Assembly (NCBI RefSeq): GCF_040932485.1
Contig: NZ_JBFRBH010000001.1
Location: 62,001 to 126,000 of the forward strand
DNA from: Gymnodinialimonas sp. 202GB13-11
Lineage (GTDB): Bacteria > Pseudomonadota > Alphaproteobacteria > Rhodobacterales > Rhodobacteraceae
DNA: 64,000 bases
Reading direction: 5' to 3'
Positions within the stretch are counted from its first letter, which is position 1. Each line of letters begins with the position of its first letter. Position numbers and translations under genes: made by a program. Positions 8,849-18,416 of this stretch are shown here, piece after piece. Below the pieces are notes generated by a model that did not search any database, had not been told where the DNA came from, and saw nothing but the letters and a program-made list of their open reading frames with translations.

Positions 8849-9528
8849 TGGGCACTCTCCCTCGACCAGTTGATGGCATGGACATAGACACCGAGCGGGT
8901 TCTGACGCAGGCGCTCGGCATCGCGGGGCGGTTGGATCACGATGGTGAGGATGGCGGTCCAGCGTTCGGTGGCGGACAGCTGGCCGTTTTCGTAGCGCCG
9001 CTCCACCCAGGCGACGCGGAAGCTGGTGTCGGAAGCGCGAATGACGCTGGAAATCTCGATGGCGATCTGAGTCTCGCCGACGGCCGCGAACGGGTCGTTC
9101 ACTCGTGCATGATCGTTGAGCGCAACAGCGCCGCGATTCGTGGTGAAATCGTAGGCGCGCAGCCAGCTTTGGCGCAGCACGATGGGGTCCGCGGGCACCT
9201 GCCGGACATTCTCGATGAAACGCGCCAGATGCCAAGCGATCTGCGGATCGGTGGGTTCGTAATCTGCGAGGGCGGGCGCAACTGCCTGAGCCGCGCCGAG
9301 ATTGTCGACCTCGACCACATACGGAACGACCGAACTTTGCGTCGATTGCCAGACAAGCGTGACGCTCAGACCGGCGACCAGCGTTAGGCAACCGAAAGCC
9401 ATGAGGCGCCAGTTGCGGGCCTGAACGCGGGCGGAACCGATGCGGTGATCCCAGGCTTGCGCCGCCCTCTGATAGGGCGTGACGGGTTCAGGAGTGGTGG
9501 AGTAGCGGACTGTTGGACGGCGGAACAT
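8845..9528 (-). CDS. trbF: Conjugal transfer protein TrbF (VirB8-like)
   Basis: 227 aa inner-membrane protein that nucleates the mating channel. ATG 9528 begins MFRRPTVRYSTTPEPVTPYQ, the standard TrbF N-terminus. The in-frame extension upstream of it overlaps trbL and is not expected to be translated. One membrane segment lies near residues 40-60 (LMAFGCLTLVAGLSVTLVW), and the periplasmic VirB8 domain contains ERRYENGQLSATERW. It ends INWSRESAQ, overlapping trbG. Confidence 0.95.
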   Translation of the reverse strand: MFRRPTVRYSTTPEPVTPYQRAAQAWDHRIGSARVQARNWRLMAFGCLTLVAGLSVTLVWQSTQSSVVPYVVEVDNLGAAQAVAPALADYEPTDPQIAWHLARFIENVRQVPADPIVLRQSWLRAYDFTTNRGAVALNDHARVNDPFAAVGETQIAIEISSVIRASDTSFRVAWVERRYENGQLSATERWTAILTIVIQPPRDAERLRQNPLGVYVHAINWSRESAQ

Positions 9529-9530
9529 GG

Positions 9531-10814
9531 TCAGGATCTCTCTGATAGGCTGACGGCTGATCCGCCACCGCCGTGATCGCCGGAGCGGATCACATGGGCA
9601 GCGGTACTTACGCCGTGATGGATGGATTGCTGCTGTTTCATGCGACGGGCCCAAGCGGGCGGGCCAGCGGTCGCGGTGGATGCGCGGGTATGCGCGGCAT
9701 GGCTGCCGCCGGTGGCAGCGTAGGCGGGGCGCGCGCCAGATTGGGCGTTCTCTGCAATCGAGCGTTGCAGGGGGCTCGTGGCGGCCGCAACTCCGGCTTT
9801 GCCGATTGCGGCAATGCCTCCCGCAGCCTTTCCGGCCATTGTGGATCGCGATGCTGACCCGAGCTGGTAGGCCGTTGACACTCCACCGGCCATCGCGCTT
9901 GCGCCACGGACGCTAGCACCGGCCGCTCCCAGAGCCATGCGTCCGGCGGCGGCACCACCGAGGGCCAGACCGCCCGCGGCCACAGCGGTCCCGACGGCGG
10001 TGCCAGCGCCAAGTTGCGGTCCGCCCGAGACGATCCCGTTGGCGATGCCCGGTCCGAAGATGCCTAACGCCAAAAGCGCCAAGGCACCCAGAACGACCGA
10101 CATGGCGTCTTCGATAGTAGGCTCCCCGGCAAAGCCGGAGGTGAAGTGCGCAAAGATGGTTGAGCCGATACCAACGATAACGGCGAGGACGAGAACCTTC
10201 ACGCCTGACGAGATGACGAGGCCGAGGACGCGTTCCGCCATGAAGGCCGTCTTGTTAAACAAGCCGAAGGGGACGAGGATGAAACCTGCGAGGGTAGCGA
10301 GTTTGAATTCGATCAGCGTGACGAAGAGCTGGATCGCGAGAATGAAGAAAGACAGCAAGACCACGAGCCAGGCAAAAAACAGGATCGTGATCTGCAGGAA
10401 GTTCTCGAAAAACGACACGTAGCCCATGAGGTCGGAGATCGATGCGAGGATCGGACGACCAGCGTCCATACCGACCTGCGCGATGCGTCCCGGTTGCAGC
10501 AACTCGTCGGCGCTAATCGTCCCGCCGGTGGCCACCAGCCCGAGGCCTGCGAAGCTGTCGAAGACGGTCCGCGCGAGCGTGTTCCAGTTGCCGATCAGGT
10601 AGGCGAAGACGCCTACGAACAAGGTCTTCTTCACTAGTCGGGCGATGATGTCATCGTCGGCACCCCACGCCCAGAACAGCGCCGCGAGTGTTATGTCGAT
10701 GACGATAAGGGTGGTCGCCAGAAAAGCGACATCGCCGCCCAAAAGGCCGAAGCCGGAATCGATGTAGGAAGCGAAGACCTCGAGAAATTGATCAATGACA
10801 CCGACGCCGCCCAT
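9531..10814 (-). CDS. trbL: P-type conjugative transfer protein TrbL (VirB6-like)
   Basis: 427 aa polytopic inner-membrane channel component. The first ~270 residues hold several membrane segments and a conserved loop region (LVTLIEFKLATLAGFILVPFGLF). The C-terminus is a Gly/Ala-rich low-complexity tail ending in a basic Gln/His stretch, as is usual for TrbL. It lies between the TrbK-like gene and trbF with gaps of 2-4 bp. Confidence 0.94.
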   Translation of the reverse strand: MGGVGVIDQFLEVFASYIDSGFGLLGGDVAFLATTLIVIDITLAALFWAWGADDDIIARLVKKTLFVGVFAYLIGNWNTLARTVFDSFAGLGLVATGGTISADELLQPGRIAQVGMDAGRPILASISDLMGYVSFFENFLQITILFFAWLVVLLSFFILAIQLFVTLIEFKLATLAGFILVPFGLFNKTAFMAERVLGLVISSGVKVLVLAVIVGIGSTIFAHFTSGFAGEPTIEDAMSVVLGALALLALGIFGPGIANGIVSGGPQLGAGTAVGTAVAAGGLALGGAAAGRMALGAAGASVRGASAMAGGVSTAYQLGSASRSTMAGKAAGGIAAIGKAGVAAATSPLQRSIAENAQSGARPAYAATGGSHAAHTRASTATAGPPAWARRMKQQQSIHHGVSTAAHVIRSGDHGGGGSAVSLSERS

Positions 10815-10818
10815 AGCC

Positions 10819-11088
10819 TCACTCCGTCCCGGCCGGATCGGACGGCAGACCGAAGAACCGGCGGCGCGACTGATCCCACGCAGTACGGCAATCCTCGTCG
10901 GTCGCGTAGTCTTCCGGCGAGAGGGCTCGGCATTGCTCGAGCGTCGACCAGCGCGGGCTTTCCGGCGCGACTTGCTCTACGCTTTCAGGGCGCACGGAGT
11001 GGCTCAACTCAAAGCCCGCAGTAAAGGCGGCCAAAACGCCCAAGCCAATGGCAATCCCGCGCAGGACGTGATGTGTGGCGAGCGGCAT
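10819..11088 (-). CDS. Putative entry exclusion protein TrbK-alt
   Basis: 89 aa. ATG 11088 begins MPLATHHVLRGIAIGLGVLA, a single N-terminal membrane anchor. The short periplasmic domain contains EQCRALSPEDYATDEDCRTAW and RRRFFGLP, a pattern of the small TrbK-like proteins found between trbJ and trbL. A role in blocking redundant mating is inferred from this position; the family is weakly conserved. Confidence 0.82.
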   Translation of the reverse strand: MPLATHHVLRGIAIGLGVLAAFTAGFELSHSVRPESVEQVAPESPRWSTLEQCRALSPEDYATDEDCRTAWDQSRRRFFGLPSDPAGTE

Positions 11089-11092
11089 CTGC

Positions 11093-11878
11093 TCAATCCC
11101 GGAACAAACGGGTCGCACTCGGTGCATAGCCCGACCCGTAGTCCAGAAAGCGGGTAAGGTTCTCGCGGCCCTGCGCTTCGGCGGAGGCGACGCGCGCCGC
11201 CTCAAGTGACACCGCGCTGTTCTGGGCAGCAATGGCGGCGGTCAGATCCGCGAGTTGTGCCGCTTGTAGGGCCATGAGTTGGTTGCCGGCCTGAGCAACC
11301 TGCAATGCTCCCACCGCACCCTGACTTTCGCGCACAAGCGCGTCCATCTGGGTGCGAGCACCGTCGATGTTGCCGACGACGCCGGCCTGGATGCGCAGCG
11401 CATCCTCGAAACCGGTGACCGAGGCCTGCCACCGGTCGCGCGCGCCGCCGATCATCGCATCGAATTCACCTTGCGCTGCGGCTATGCCGTATTCCTCCGC
11501 GAAGGCTGCCTCGATAGCGGCGACGTCGAAGGCGAGGCTTTCGGCTTCGGACAGCAGACGCTGGGTCTCACCAATGGCGCTTTGCAACTGCCCAAGGGAG
11601 GAGTGCGGCAGGGTGGCGAGATTCAGCGCCTCGTTCATCAGCATCTGAGCTTGATTTTGGAGCTGGGTGATCTGGTTGTTGATCTGCTCCAGTGACCGCG
11701 CAGCCGAAAGGATGTTTTCGGCATGGTTTTGTGGATCGTAGACGATCCGCCCTCCGGCCCCGAACAGAAAGGCCTGGGCTTGTGTGGTGAGAATGGGTGT
11801 CACGGCCAAAGTAGTGGCGAACAATGCAGCCGCGAGCTTGCGGGCTTTCGCCTGAGGATTAGGTTTGGAGGTCATCAT
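11093..11878 (-). CDS. trbJ: P-type conjugative transfer protein TrbJ (VirB5-like)
   Basis: 261 aa secreted protein (minor pilus/adhesin type). ATG 11878 (or 11875) starts a basic, hydrophobic signal peptide that ends near AQA. The mature part begins FLFGAGGRIVYDPQNHAENI, the family hallmark, followed by a long coiled-coil-like helix rich in Gln (INNQITQLQNQAQML). The start lies inside the 3' end of trbE (20-bp overlap), which implies coupled translation. Confidence 0.94.
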   Translation of the reverse strand: MMTSKPNPQAKARKLAAALFATTLAVTPILTTQAQAFLFGAGGRIVYDPQNHAENILSAARSLEQINNQITQLQNQAQMLMNEALNLATLPHSSLGQLQSAIGETQRLLSEAESLAFDVAAIEAAFAEEYGIAAAQGEFDAMIGGARDRWQASVTGFEDALRIQAGVVGNIDGARTQMDALVRESQGAVGALQVAQAGNQLMALQAAQLADLTAAIAAQNSAVSLEAARVASAEAQGRENLTRFLDYGSGYAPSATRLFRD

Positions 11879-14342
11879 CCGTCTCCTTTGGGGTTGGGTT
11901 TGGTTCATGTTCGGCGGAAGAGGCGGCTGGGGAATCGAGCAGGTCAATGGCCCAGTCCAGACCGCGATGGTGCAGCCAGGCTTTTGCGAACCCGTGTCGT
12001 CCATGTTTCGCGAGAAGGTCGCTGATCGCGGCCTGATCGGTTTTCGAAGAGGCTGCCGTGAAGGCCAGTGCGACGTCGCCGAGACCAAGCGAGAAGAGCC
12101 GGTTCCCGCGTCGGGACTGGCAATAGTAATCACGTTTCGGGAAAGCCCGCGCGACGATCTCGATCTGGCGATCGTTCAGCCCAAAACGGCGATAGGTGTC
12201 GGCGATCTGTGGTTCGAAGGCGCGTCCGTTGGGCAGGAAGATGCGGGTGGGGCAGCTTTCGATGATTGCGGGGGCAATCGGTGATGCATCGATGTCGGCC
12301 AGGGATTGGGTTGCGAAAACGACAGACGCATTCTTCTTGCGAAGGGTCTTGAGCCATTCTCGCAGTTGGCCGCCAAAACTGGCATCGTCCAGCGCGAGCC
12401 AGCCTTCGTCGATGATGAGCAGTGTGGGCCGCCCGTCGAGGCGGTCGCCAATGCGATGGAAGAGATAGGAGAGGACAGTGGGCGCCGCTGCAGCTCCGAC
12501 CAGCCCCTCGATCTCGAAGGCCTGAATAGGTGCCGCGCCTAGGTCCTCAATCTCGGCGTCGAGCAGCCGCCCATGGGGCCCGCCGAGGCAATAGGGCCTC
12601 AGGGCCTGTTTCAGATCGTTTGATTGCAGCAGGACAGCGAGGCCAGTGAAGGTGCGCTCCCCGATCGGGGCTGAAGCGAGCGAGGTCAGCGCGGCCCAGA
12701 GATGCTCCTTTACTTCCGGCGTGATTGCGATGCCTTCGCGAGCGAGGATCGCGCCGATCCAGTCCGCGGCCCAGGCCCTCTCTGCGGTCTCATCGACGCG
12801 CGAGAGTGGCTGGAGATTGACGGCCCCGTCATCGCTGTCAGAGAACACTGCGCCCAGATCATGCCAATCCCCGCCCATCGCGATTGTGGCGCAGCGAATG
12901 GAGCCGCCGAAATCGAAGGCGAAGACCTGTGCATCCGGATAGCGGCGGAACTGCAGCGCCATGAGAGCAAGCAGCACCGATTTGCCTGCGCCGGTCGGCC
13001 CGACAATCAGTGTGTGCCCGACATCGCCCACATGGGTTGAGAAGCGGAACGGCGTCGATCCGTCCGTGTCGGCGTAGAAGAGCGGTGGGCCGTCGAGATG
13101 GTCGGTGCGCTCGGGTCCCGCCCAGACCGCCGAGACCGGGATCACGTGTGCGAGGTTCAGCGTGGAGACAGGCGGTTGGCGGACGTTGGCATAGAGGTGA
13201 CCCGGCAGGGATCCAAGCCATGCCTCAAGCGCGTTGAGCGTTTCCGGAATGCAGGTAAAATCGCGACCCTGCACGATTTTCTCGACGGCCTTGAGTTTCG
13301 CCTCTGCGGTGCGCGGATCCTCATCCCAAACCGTGATCGTGGCCGTAACATAGGCGGCGCCCGAGATATCGGCACCTAATTCCTGCAGCGCCTCGTCGGC
13401 GTCCGCAGCCTTGTTGGCTGCATCGCTGTCCAGCAGCGTCGAGGCCTCGTTGGTCATGACCTCCTTCAGGATCGCGGCGATGGATTTGCGTTTGGCGAAC
13501 CATTGGCGGCGGATGCGGGTGAAGATTTTCGTGGCGTCGGGTTTGTCGAGGCAGATCGCCCGTGTGCACCAGCGATACTCCAGTGGCTGGCTGTTCAACT
13601 CGTCGAGCAGGCCAGGCCATGTCGCACTTGGGAGGCCAATGATGGTGAGCGTTCTCAGGTATTGGGAGCCGAGGCGCGGGGTCAGACCGCCGACAAGGGG
13701 TTCGTCCGCGAGCAAAGCGTCCAGATGCATCGGGGTGTCCGGGACACGCACCCGCTGCCTCCGGGTCGAAATCGTCGAGTGGAAGTAAGTCAGCGTTTCC
13801 TCGTCCGAGAGCCATGCGACCTCCGGCATGAAGCCATCAAGAAGATCGAGTAGACGATCTGTTCGGAGGACGAAGGCTTTAACCTGCTCGAGGAGATCGG
13901 CACCTCTGTCAGGCGCGTTCTCGAAAAGCCAACCGCCAACACGGCTGGCCTCTTCGGAAGGCGGCATCCAAACAAACGTCAGGAAATAAGCGTTTTCAAA
14001 ATGCGTTCCCGCCTCTTCGAATTGCGCGCGACGTTCCGCGTCCACGAGGGCCGAGACGGGGTCGGGAAAGGTCGAGGCAGGGTAGTCTCGCGCCGGAATC
14101 CGTTGCGCTTCGACAAAGAGGGCCCACCCTGAGCCAAGCCGACGCAGCGTGCTGTTGAGCCGGGCCGATATGGCGACCAGCTCGGCCGGTGTGGCGGAAT
14201 CGAGATCGGGGCCCCGAAACCGGGCGCTGCGTTGGAGGCTGCCATCCTTGTTGAGCACGACCCCTTGGGCGACGAGCGCGGCCCACGGCAGGAAATCAGC
14301 CAGAAGGGATGATTTGGAGCGATATTCGGCGAGGCGCATCAT
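11859..14342 (-). CDS. trbE: Conjugal transfer ATPase TrbE (VirB4-like)
   Basis: 827 aa cytoplasmic ATPase that powers pilus assembly and substrate transfer. ATG 14342 begins MMRLAEYRSKSSLLADFLPW. Walker A VGPTGAGKS is near residue 445 and Walker B LLIIDEGWLALDD near 645, followed by the conserved KNASVVFATQSL. The open frame upstream of 14342 overlaps trbD and is not used. The length is normal for TrbE. Confidence 0.97.
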   Translation of the reverse strand: MMRLAEYRSKSSLLADFLPWAALVAQGVVLNKDGSLQRSARFRGPDLDSATPAELVAISARLNSTLRRLGSGWALFVEAQRIPARDYPASTFPDPVSALVDAERRAQFEEAGTHFENAYFLTFVWMPPSEEASRVGGWLFENAPDRGADLLEQVKAFVLRTDRLLDLLDGFMPEVAWLSDEETLTYFHSTISTRRQRVRVPDTPMHLDALLADEPLVGGLTPRLGSQYLRTLTIIGLPSATWPGLLDELNSQPLEYRWCTRAICLDKPDATKIFTRIRRQWFAKRKSIAAILKEVMTNEASTLLDSDAANKAADADEALQELGADISGAAYVTATITVWDEDPRTAEAKLKAVEKIVQGRDFTCIPETLNALEAWLGSLPGHLYANVRQPPVSTLNLAHVIPVSAVWAGPERTDHLDGPPLFYADTDGSTPFRFSTHVGDVGHTLIVGPTGAGKSVLLALMALQFRRYPDAQVFAFDFGGSIRCATIAMGGDWHDLGAVFSDSDDGAVNLQPLSRVDETAERAWAADWIGAILAREGIAITPEVKEHLWAALTSLASAPIGERTFTGLAVLLQSNDLKQALRPYCLGGPHGRLLDAEIEDLGAAPIQAFEIEGLVGAAAAPTVLSYLFHRIGDRLDGRPTLLIIDEGWLALDDASFGGQLREWLKTLRKKNASVVFATQSLADIDASPIAPAIIESCPTRIFLPNGRAFEPQIADTYRRFGLNDRQIEIVARAFPKRDYYCQSRRGNRLFSLGLGDVALAFTAASSKTDQAAISDLLAKHGRHGFAKAWLHHRGLDWAIDLLDSPAASSAEHEPNPTPKETDDDLQT

Positions 14343-14346
14343 CAGA

Positions 14347-14619
14347 TCACACCCCGAACCAGGAGGGATAGCGCAGGTGCCGCCGCGCGACCTCGGCGAT
14401 TTGAGCGTCCCGCTTTGCAAGCCAGACCGCGAGGAGGTGTCCCACGAGCCAGAACAGCAGGCCGACGATCCAAAGGCGAAGCCCAAGGCCAACGGCTGCC
14501 GCGAGCGTGCCGTTTGCAATGGCGACAGCACGGGGCGCTCCTGCTAGCAAGATCGGCTCGGACAGAGCGCGATGCACGGGTGCGTAGAAGCCAAGAATGT
14601 CAGTGGAGGGGTCCTGCAT
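14347..14619 (-). CDS. trbD: Conjugal transfer protein TrbD (VirB3-like)
   Basis: 90 aa inner-membrane protein. ATG 14619 shares its first base with the trbC stop. The family N-terminus is visible (GFYAPVHRALSEPILLAGAP). Two adjacent membrane segments follow, and the C-terminus is basic, ending RRHLRYPSWFGV. It usually acts as an anchor or partner for TrbE, which starts 4 bp downstream. Confidence 0.93.
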   Translation of the reverse strand: MQDPSTDILGFYAPVHRALSEPILLAGAPRAVAIANGTLAAAVGLGLRLWIVGLLFWLVGHLLAVWLAKRDAQIAEVARRHLRYPSWFGV

Positions 14620-14942
14620 CAGATCAACGCCCCGCCGCCAAAGGAGAAGAACGACAGAAAGAAGCTTGAAGCGGCGAAGGCGATGGTGAGCCCAAAGACG
14701 ATCTGTATCAGTCGCCGAAACCCGCCGCCTGCATCGCCGAAGGCCAGAGTCAGTCCCGTTACGATAATGATGATCACGGCCACGATCTTGGCGACGGGCC
14801 CCTCGATCGACTCGAGGATCGATTGGAGCGGGGCCTCCCACGGCATGCCGGATCCGGCAGCCATAGCGGGGTCGGAGAGTGTAAGGGCGACGGTCGCCGT
14901 GAGAGCAATCAAGAGTTGGCGGGACACTGGCGAGATGGTCAT
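14619..14942 (-). CDS. trbC: TrbC/VirB2-family conjugative pilin
   Basis: 107 aa pilin precursor. A long signal region (about residues 1-28, ending AMAA) is followed by the mature pilin with two hydrophobic helices (KIVAVIIIIVTGLTLAFGD and LIQIVFGLTIAFAASSFF). The TraF-like S26 peptidase at 61540-62049 is the expected pilin-processing enzyme. The gene overlaps trbB by four bases and trbD by one. Confidence 0.93.
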   Translation of the reverse strand: MTISPVSRQLLIALTATVALTLSDPAMAAGSGMPWEAPLQSILESIEGPVAKIVAVIIIIVTGLTLAFGDAGGGFRRLIQIVFGLTIAFAASSFFLSFFSFGGGALI

Positions 14943-15922
14943 GGACGATCTCCATGAGGTTGGGCAAGAAGCTGTTCGACGGAGTAGTCCCCTGCGGCGG
15001 TCAAGCCGGTGACACGGGCGAGTTCAGACAAGCGCCGATCTACACCTCGACCTGTGAGCACCGCGATGAGATCAATGGTTTCCGCAATGAGTGCGCGGGG
15101 GACGGTAACGACCGCTTCTTGGATCAGCTGTTCGAGACGGCGGATTGCGCCCAAGGCAGATCCAGCGTGGATCGTTCCGATGCCCCCGGGATGCCCGGTG
15201 CCCCACGCCTTGAGAAGATCAAGGGCTTCAGCGCCGCGCACCTCCCCGATGGGAATGCGGTCGGGGCGAAGGCGAAGGGACGAACGCACGAGGTCGGACA
15301 GGGATGCGACGCCGTCCTTGGTGCGGAGGGCGACCAGATTGGGGGTGAGGCACTGAAGTTCTCGGGTGTCTTCGATCAAGACCACGCGATCTGTACTTTT
15401 GGCGACCTCGGCCAGCAACGCATTGGTCAGAGTTGTTTTTCCGGTCGACGTTCCACCGGCGACAAGAATGTTGGCGCGACCAACCACACCGTCTCGCAGC
15501 GATTGTGCTGCGTGCGATGTCATGATCCTGCTGACGACGTAGTCCTCAAGCGTGAACACCACAACGGCAGGCTTTCGGATCGCGAATGTCGGGGCCGCGA
15601 CGACGGGTGCCAGGAGTCCTTCGAACCGTTCTCCCGTCCCGGGCAGTTCAGCGGATATCCGGGGGGACGCGCCGTGGATCTCGGCGCCTACATGATGCGC
15701 AACGAGCCGAATAATCCGTTCGCCATCGGTCGGAGAAATTTGGGTGCCTGAGTCAGTCAGCCCATCCGAAAGGCGATCGAGCCAAATTCGACCGTCCGGG
15801 TTCAGCATCACCTCGACGACGGACGGGTCCTCAAGCCAAGTCGCGATATCCACGCCGAGCGCGGTTCGCAGCATCCGGGCACCACGAGTAGAGAATTCGG
15901 GTTTGATGGGTGTCACAGTCAT
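14939..15922 (-). CDS. trbB: P-type conjugative transfer ATPase TrbB (VirB11-like)
   Basis: 327 aa hexameric secretion ATPase. Walker A GGTSTGKTT spans residues 156-164; the Asp box (VVLIEDTREL) and the VirB11 stretch HPGGIGTIHAGSA are intact. It is the first gene of the trb operon. In related elements it follows copG and traG on the same strand; here those genes are about 40 kb away, with cargo in between. Confidence 0.96.
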   Translation of the reverse strand: MTVTPIKPEFSTRGARMLRTALGVDIATWLEDPSVVEVMLNPDGRIWLDRLSDGLTDSGTQISPTDGERIIRLVAHHVGAEIHGASPRISAELPGTGERFEGLLAPVVAAPTFAIRKPAVVVFTLEDYVVSRIMTSHAAQSLRDGVVGRANILVAGGTSTGKTTLTNALLAEVAKSTDRVVLIEDTRELQCLTPNLVALRTKDGVASLSDLVRSSLRLRPDRIPIGEVRGAEALDLLKAWGTGHPGGIGTIHAGSALGAIRRLEQLIQEAVVTVPRALIAETIDLIAVLTGRGVDRRLSELARVTGLTAAGDYSVEQLLAQPHGDRP

Positions 15923-16369
15923 CGGCGTTCCCGTGTTGGATTACGGGATCGATCAAGAAGACTGTTCTTTGCTTACGGGCAACAGTCGAGAGGGCGTAGT
16001 AGTAGTGCGGCGTACAGCGGCAGGCGAGAGTGTGAGTGCGCTGCCTTCACTTTAGTGTCGATGAGGTAGCGTGAACGGCCCATAGCGGACATTAGCCGCA
16101 GGAACTAATTGCTGTGCTGCAACCCTTCAAAGCCGACATTGAGCAAAGTCCGGCAGTCTTGCGATCATAGCCTGCGACCTCGTCGTTCGCTCCACGCGCA
16201 ACCCGAGACGTTTTGTTTCTAAAGAATTAGGCCTAGTATCGGAAAGAACCTGAGGTGCTCACGGGTCGACCTCAGGAGAAGAAATTTCTTCGAAGAACTT
16301 GAACATGCTTTGGCTCTCGACACGCTGCGTCTGTGCCTTAGCTTCCGGATTAATGATAAAGGATGACCG
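15923..16369. other. Intergenic junction between trbB and the cargo; no gene seen
   Basis: No supported coding frame. The segment must hold the present promoter for trbB (minus) and the promoter for the AraC gene (plus). It is the left boundary of the cargo separating trbB from copG. No terminal inverted repeat or target duplication was recognised here. Confidence 0.45.
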
Positions 16370-17254
16370 GTGCCGCGCCGTTACGAAGAGATCTATCCGT
16401 CTCTGCCGCTGCTCAACAGCGATGGGTTGGAGCATACGTCGGCGGCGAGTTTGTTGTCGGTTCGCTATTTCCAGGCAGAGCCCGACAGCATGCCGACGGA
16501 AGCTTTTGCGGAACACCATGTCCTTCTGAACCTGAAGGACGAACCCCACCGCGTGCAAAACACGCGCGATGGCGAGCTGCGCGATTTTACCTTCTCCAAG
16601 CACGACATCATCGTGACCACTGCAGGCATGCGTTCTGGCTGGCGGTGGTTCGCACAATCTGACGTGATCGTTGTGACGCTTGATCCCGCGCGGGTGCAGC
16701 GCTTTGCTGAAACGGAACTGGGCCTGCTTCTGGATTCGCGACAATTCAAGGACCTGCCTCTATTCTCCGACGCAGATCTCTGTGCTGCAGGGGTGATGTT
16801 GCGGGATGCGTTGGAAGCCGACGACATGACGTCGGCCGTGATGTTTGAGGCGCTCAGCCGGGTGTTTCTAGTCAAATTGCTACAACGCTATGGCAAACGC
16901 CGTCCTGAACAGGTGGCGCTTTCCGCGCGCTTTACATCCGCCCATTACAATCGCGTTCTTGCTTTCATCCGTGCCAATCTGGACCAGACCATCACTCTTG
17001 ATGAACTGGCAAGTGAAGCTGGGATGAGCCCGTCGCATTTCAGCCGTCTGTTCAAGGAAACGGTTGGCACCCCGCCGATGCAATATGTCATGGCCTACCG
17101 GATTGAGCAGTCGCTTGAGATGATGACAGAGCAGGGTCGGGCGCTTGGCGACATCGCCCTGGCCTGTGGCTTCGCCGATCAGGCGCATTTCAGCCGCAGC
17201 TTCAAGCAACTGATGGGTACCACTCCGCGGCAGTACCGGGCCAGCCTGAGCTAG
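16370..17254 (+). CDS. AraC-family transcriptional regulator
   Basis: 294 aa with an N-terminal cupin-like sensing region and a C-terminal double helix-turn-helix. The HTH motifs are ITLDELASEAGMSPSHFSRL and the AraC signature around DIALACGFADQAHFSRSFK, followed by GTTPRQYR. The start is GTG 16370 with AAAGGA 7 bp upstream. It lies just upstream of, and on the same strand as, the hydrolase/NTF2/SDR genes, so it probably activates them; no operator was identified. Confidence 0.92.
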   Translation: MPRRYEEIYPSLPLLNSDGLEHTSAASLLSVRYFQAEPDSMPTEAFAEHHVLLNLKDEPHRVQNTRDGELRDFTFSKHDIIVTTAGMRSGWRWFAQSDVIVVTLDPARVQRFAETELGLLLDSRQFKDLPLFSDADLCAAGVMLRDALEADDMTSAVMFEALSRVFLVKLLQRYGKRRPEQVALSARFTSAHYNRVLAFIRANLDQTITLDELASEAGMSPSHFSRLFKETVGTPPMQYVMAYRIEQSLEMMTEQGRALGDIALACGFADQAHFSRSFKQLMGTTPRQYRASLS

Positions 17255-17377
17255 TCGTTCAAAAAGCAAGATCATACAAAAGCAGATCAAGCCGCTTCAA
17301 TTAATTCGGGCCGGGGCGACGTATCTCCAATGTCATCAGGCAAACAGCCCACGACATTACAAACCGGAGTTACCAAG

Positions 17378-18328
17378 ATGAAACGCGCAACCCTGTCCAC
17401 TGCCGCCACCTTTCTGACTACCTCGGCCATGGCCGATATCACGACCCGCACCGTGACCTTTGAAAACGAAGGTGCCACGCTGAGCGGTACGCTTTACCTG
17501 CCAGCGGACCACGATGGGTCTGCGCTGCCGATCGTTGTCGTGACCGGTGCCTGGACCACCGTCCAGCAGCAGATGCCCGCCACTTATGCCGCCCAGATGG
17601 TGGAACGCGGCTTCGCCGCCTTCACCTTCGATTTCCGCGGCTGGGGCGCGTCGGGCGATCTTCCGCAGAATGTTCGCTTCGTGGAAAGCCCGGAGGCCAA
17701 AACCTCGGACATCCGCGCTGCCTTTGAGTTTGTTGCCACGCTGCCAGAGGTCGACGCAGGCCAGATCTACGGCCTCGGGATCTGTGCATCGGCGGGCTAC
17801 ATGGTAGATGCCGCTTCCGGGAACGATCTGGTGCATCGCGTGGGCCTTGTCGCCCCTTGGCTGCAAAACGAAGAGCTCGTGAACGCCGTCTACGGCGGTG
17901 AAGAGGGCGTAAGCGGCCTGATCGAGATGGGCCGCGCCGCGCACGCTGCTGGCGGCCAGATCATTTCAGCGGCCGGTCCTGAAGGGGCCGAAGGTGTGCT
18001 GATGCCCATCGGCGGCTATTACTTCGAGGCCGACCGTGGCGCGATCCCTGAGTACGACAACCAGTGGAACAACGCGTCGTGGGAAGGCTGGCTGACCTAT
18101 CACCCGGCCGATAATCCGCAGCGTCTGACACAGCCCTTGGCCATCGTCCATTCAGAGGCCGCCGCGATCCCGGATGGCGTGCGCGCCTTCCTCGATGGCT
18201 TCACCGGCGACGCGACGCAGCAATGGCTCGAAGATGTCACGCAGTTCGACTTCTACGACAATCCCGCCGACGTGACCCGCGCCGCCGATACCGTGGCCGA
18301 TCATTTCCGCACAGGCGCTGACGCCTGA
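17378..18328 (+). CDS. Exported alpha/beta hydrolase (dienelactone-hydrolase-like)
   Basis: 316 aa. ATG 17378 has GGAG 8 bp upstream and opens a signal peptide cut near AMA-D (residue 20). The alpha/beta-hydrolase fold shows an oxyanion region VVVTGAW and the turn FDFRGWGASG. The nucleophile elbow GICAS places Cys136 where related proteins have GICAGG or GxSxG. The Cys nucleophile suggests dienelactone-hydrolase-like chemistry. The last elbow residue is Ser instead of the usual Gly. The substrate is unknown. Confidence 0.85.
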   Translation: MKRATLSTAATFLTTSAMADITTRTVTFENEGATLSGTLYLPADHDGSALPIVVVTGAWTTVQQQMPATYAAQMVERGFAAFTFDFRGWGASGDLPQNVRFVESPEAKTSDIRAAFEFVATLPEVDAGQIYGLGICASAGYMVDAASGNDLVHRVGLVAPWLQNEELVNAVYGGEEGVSGLIEMGRAAHAAGGQIISAAGPEGAEGVLMPIGGYYFEADRGAIPEYDNQWNNASWEGWLTYHPADNPQRLTQPLAIVHSEAAAIPDGVRAFLDGFTGDATQQWLEDVTQFDFYDNPADVTRAADTVADHFRTGADA

Positions 18329-18416
18329 TCCAACAAACTTCGCGCGGCGAGACGCATATCGCTGCGCATCCCTGCACCTCTCAATCACCCACAACATCAG
18401 ACCAAAGGAATACACC

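Noticed and set aside
9573-10012. Open frames antiparallel to trbL and other transfer genes
   Set aside because: They are shadows of GC-rich coding sequence; the opposite frames encode conserved Trb proteins.
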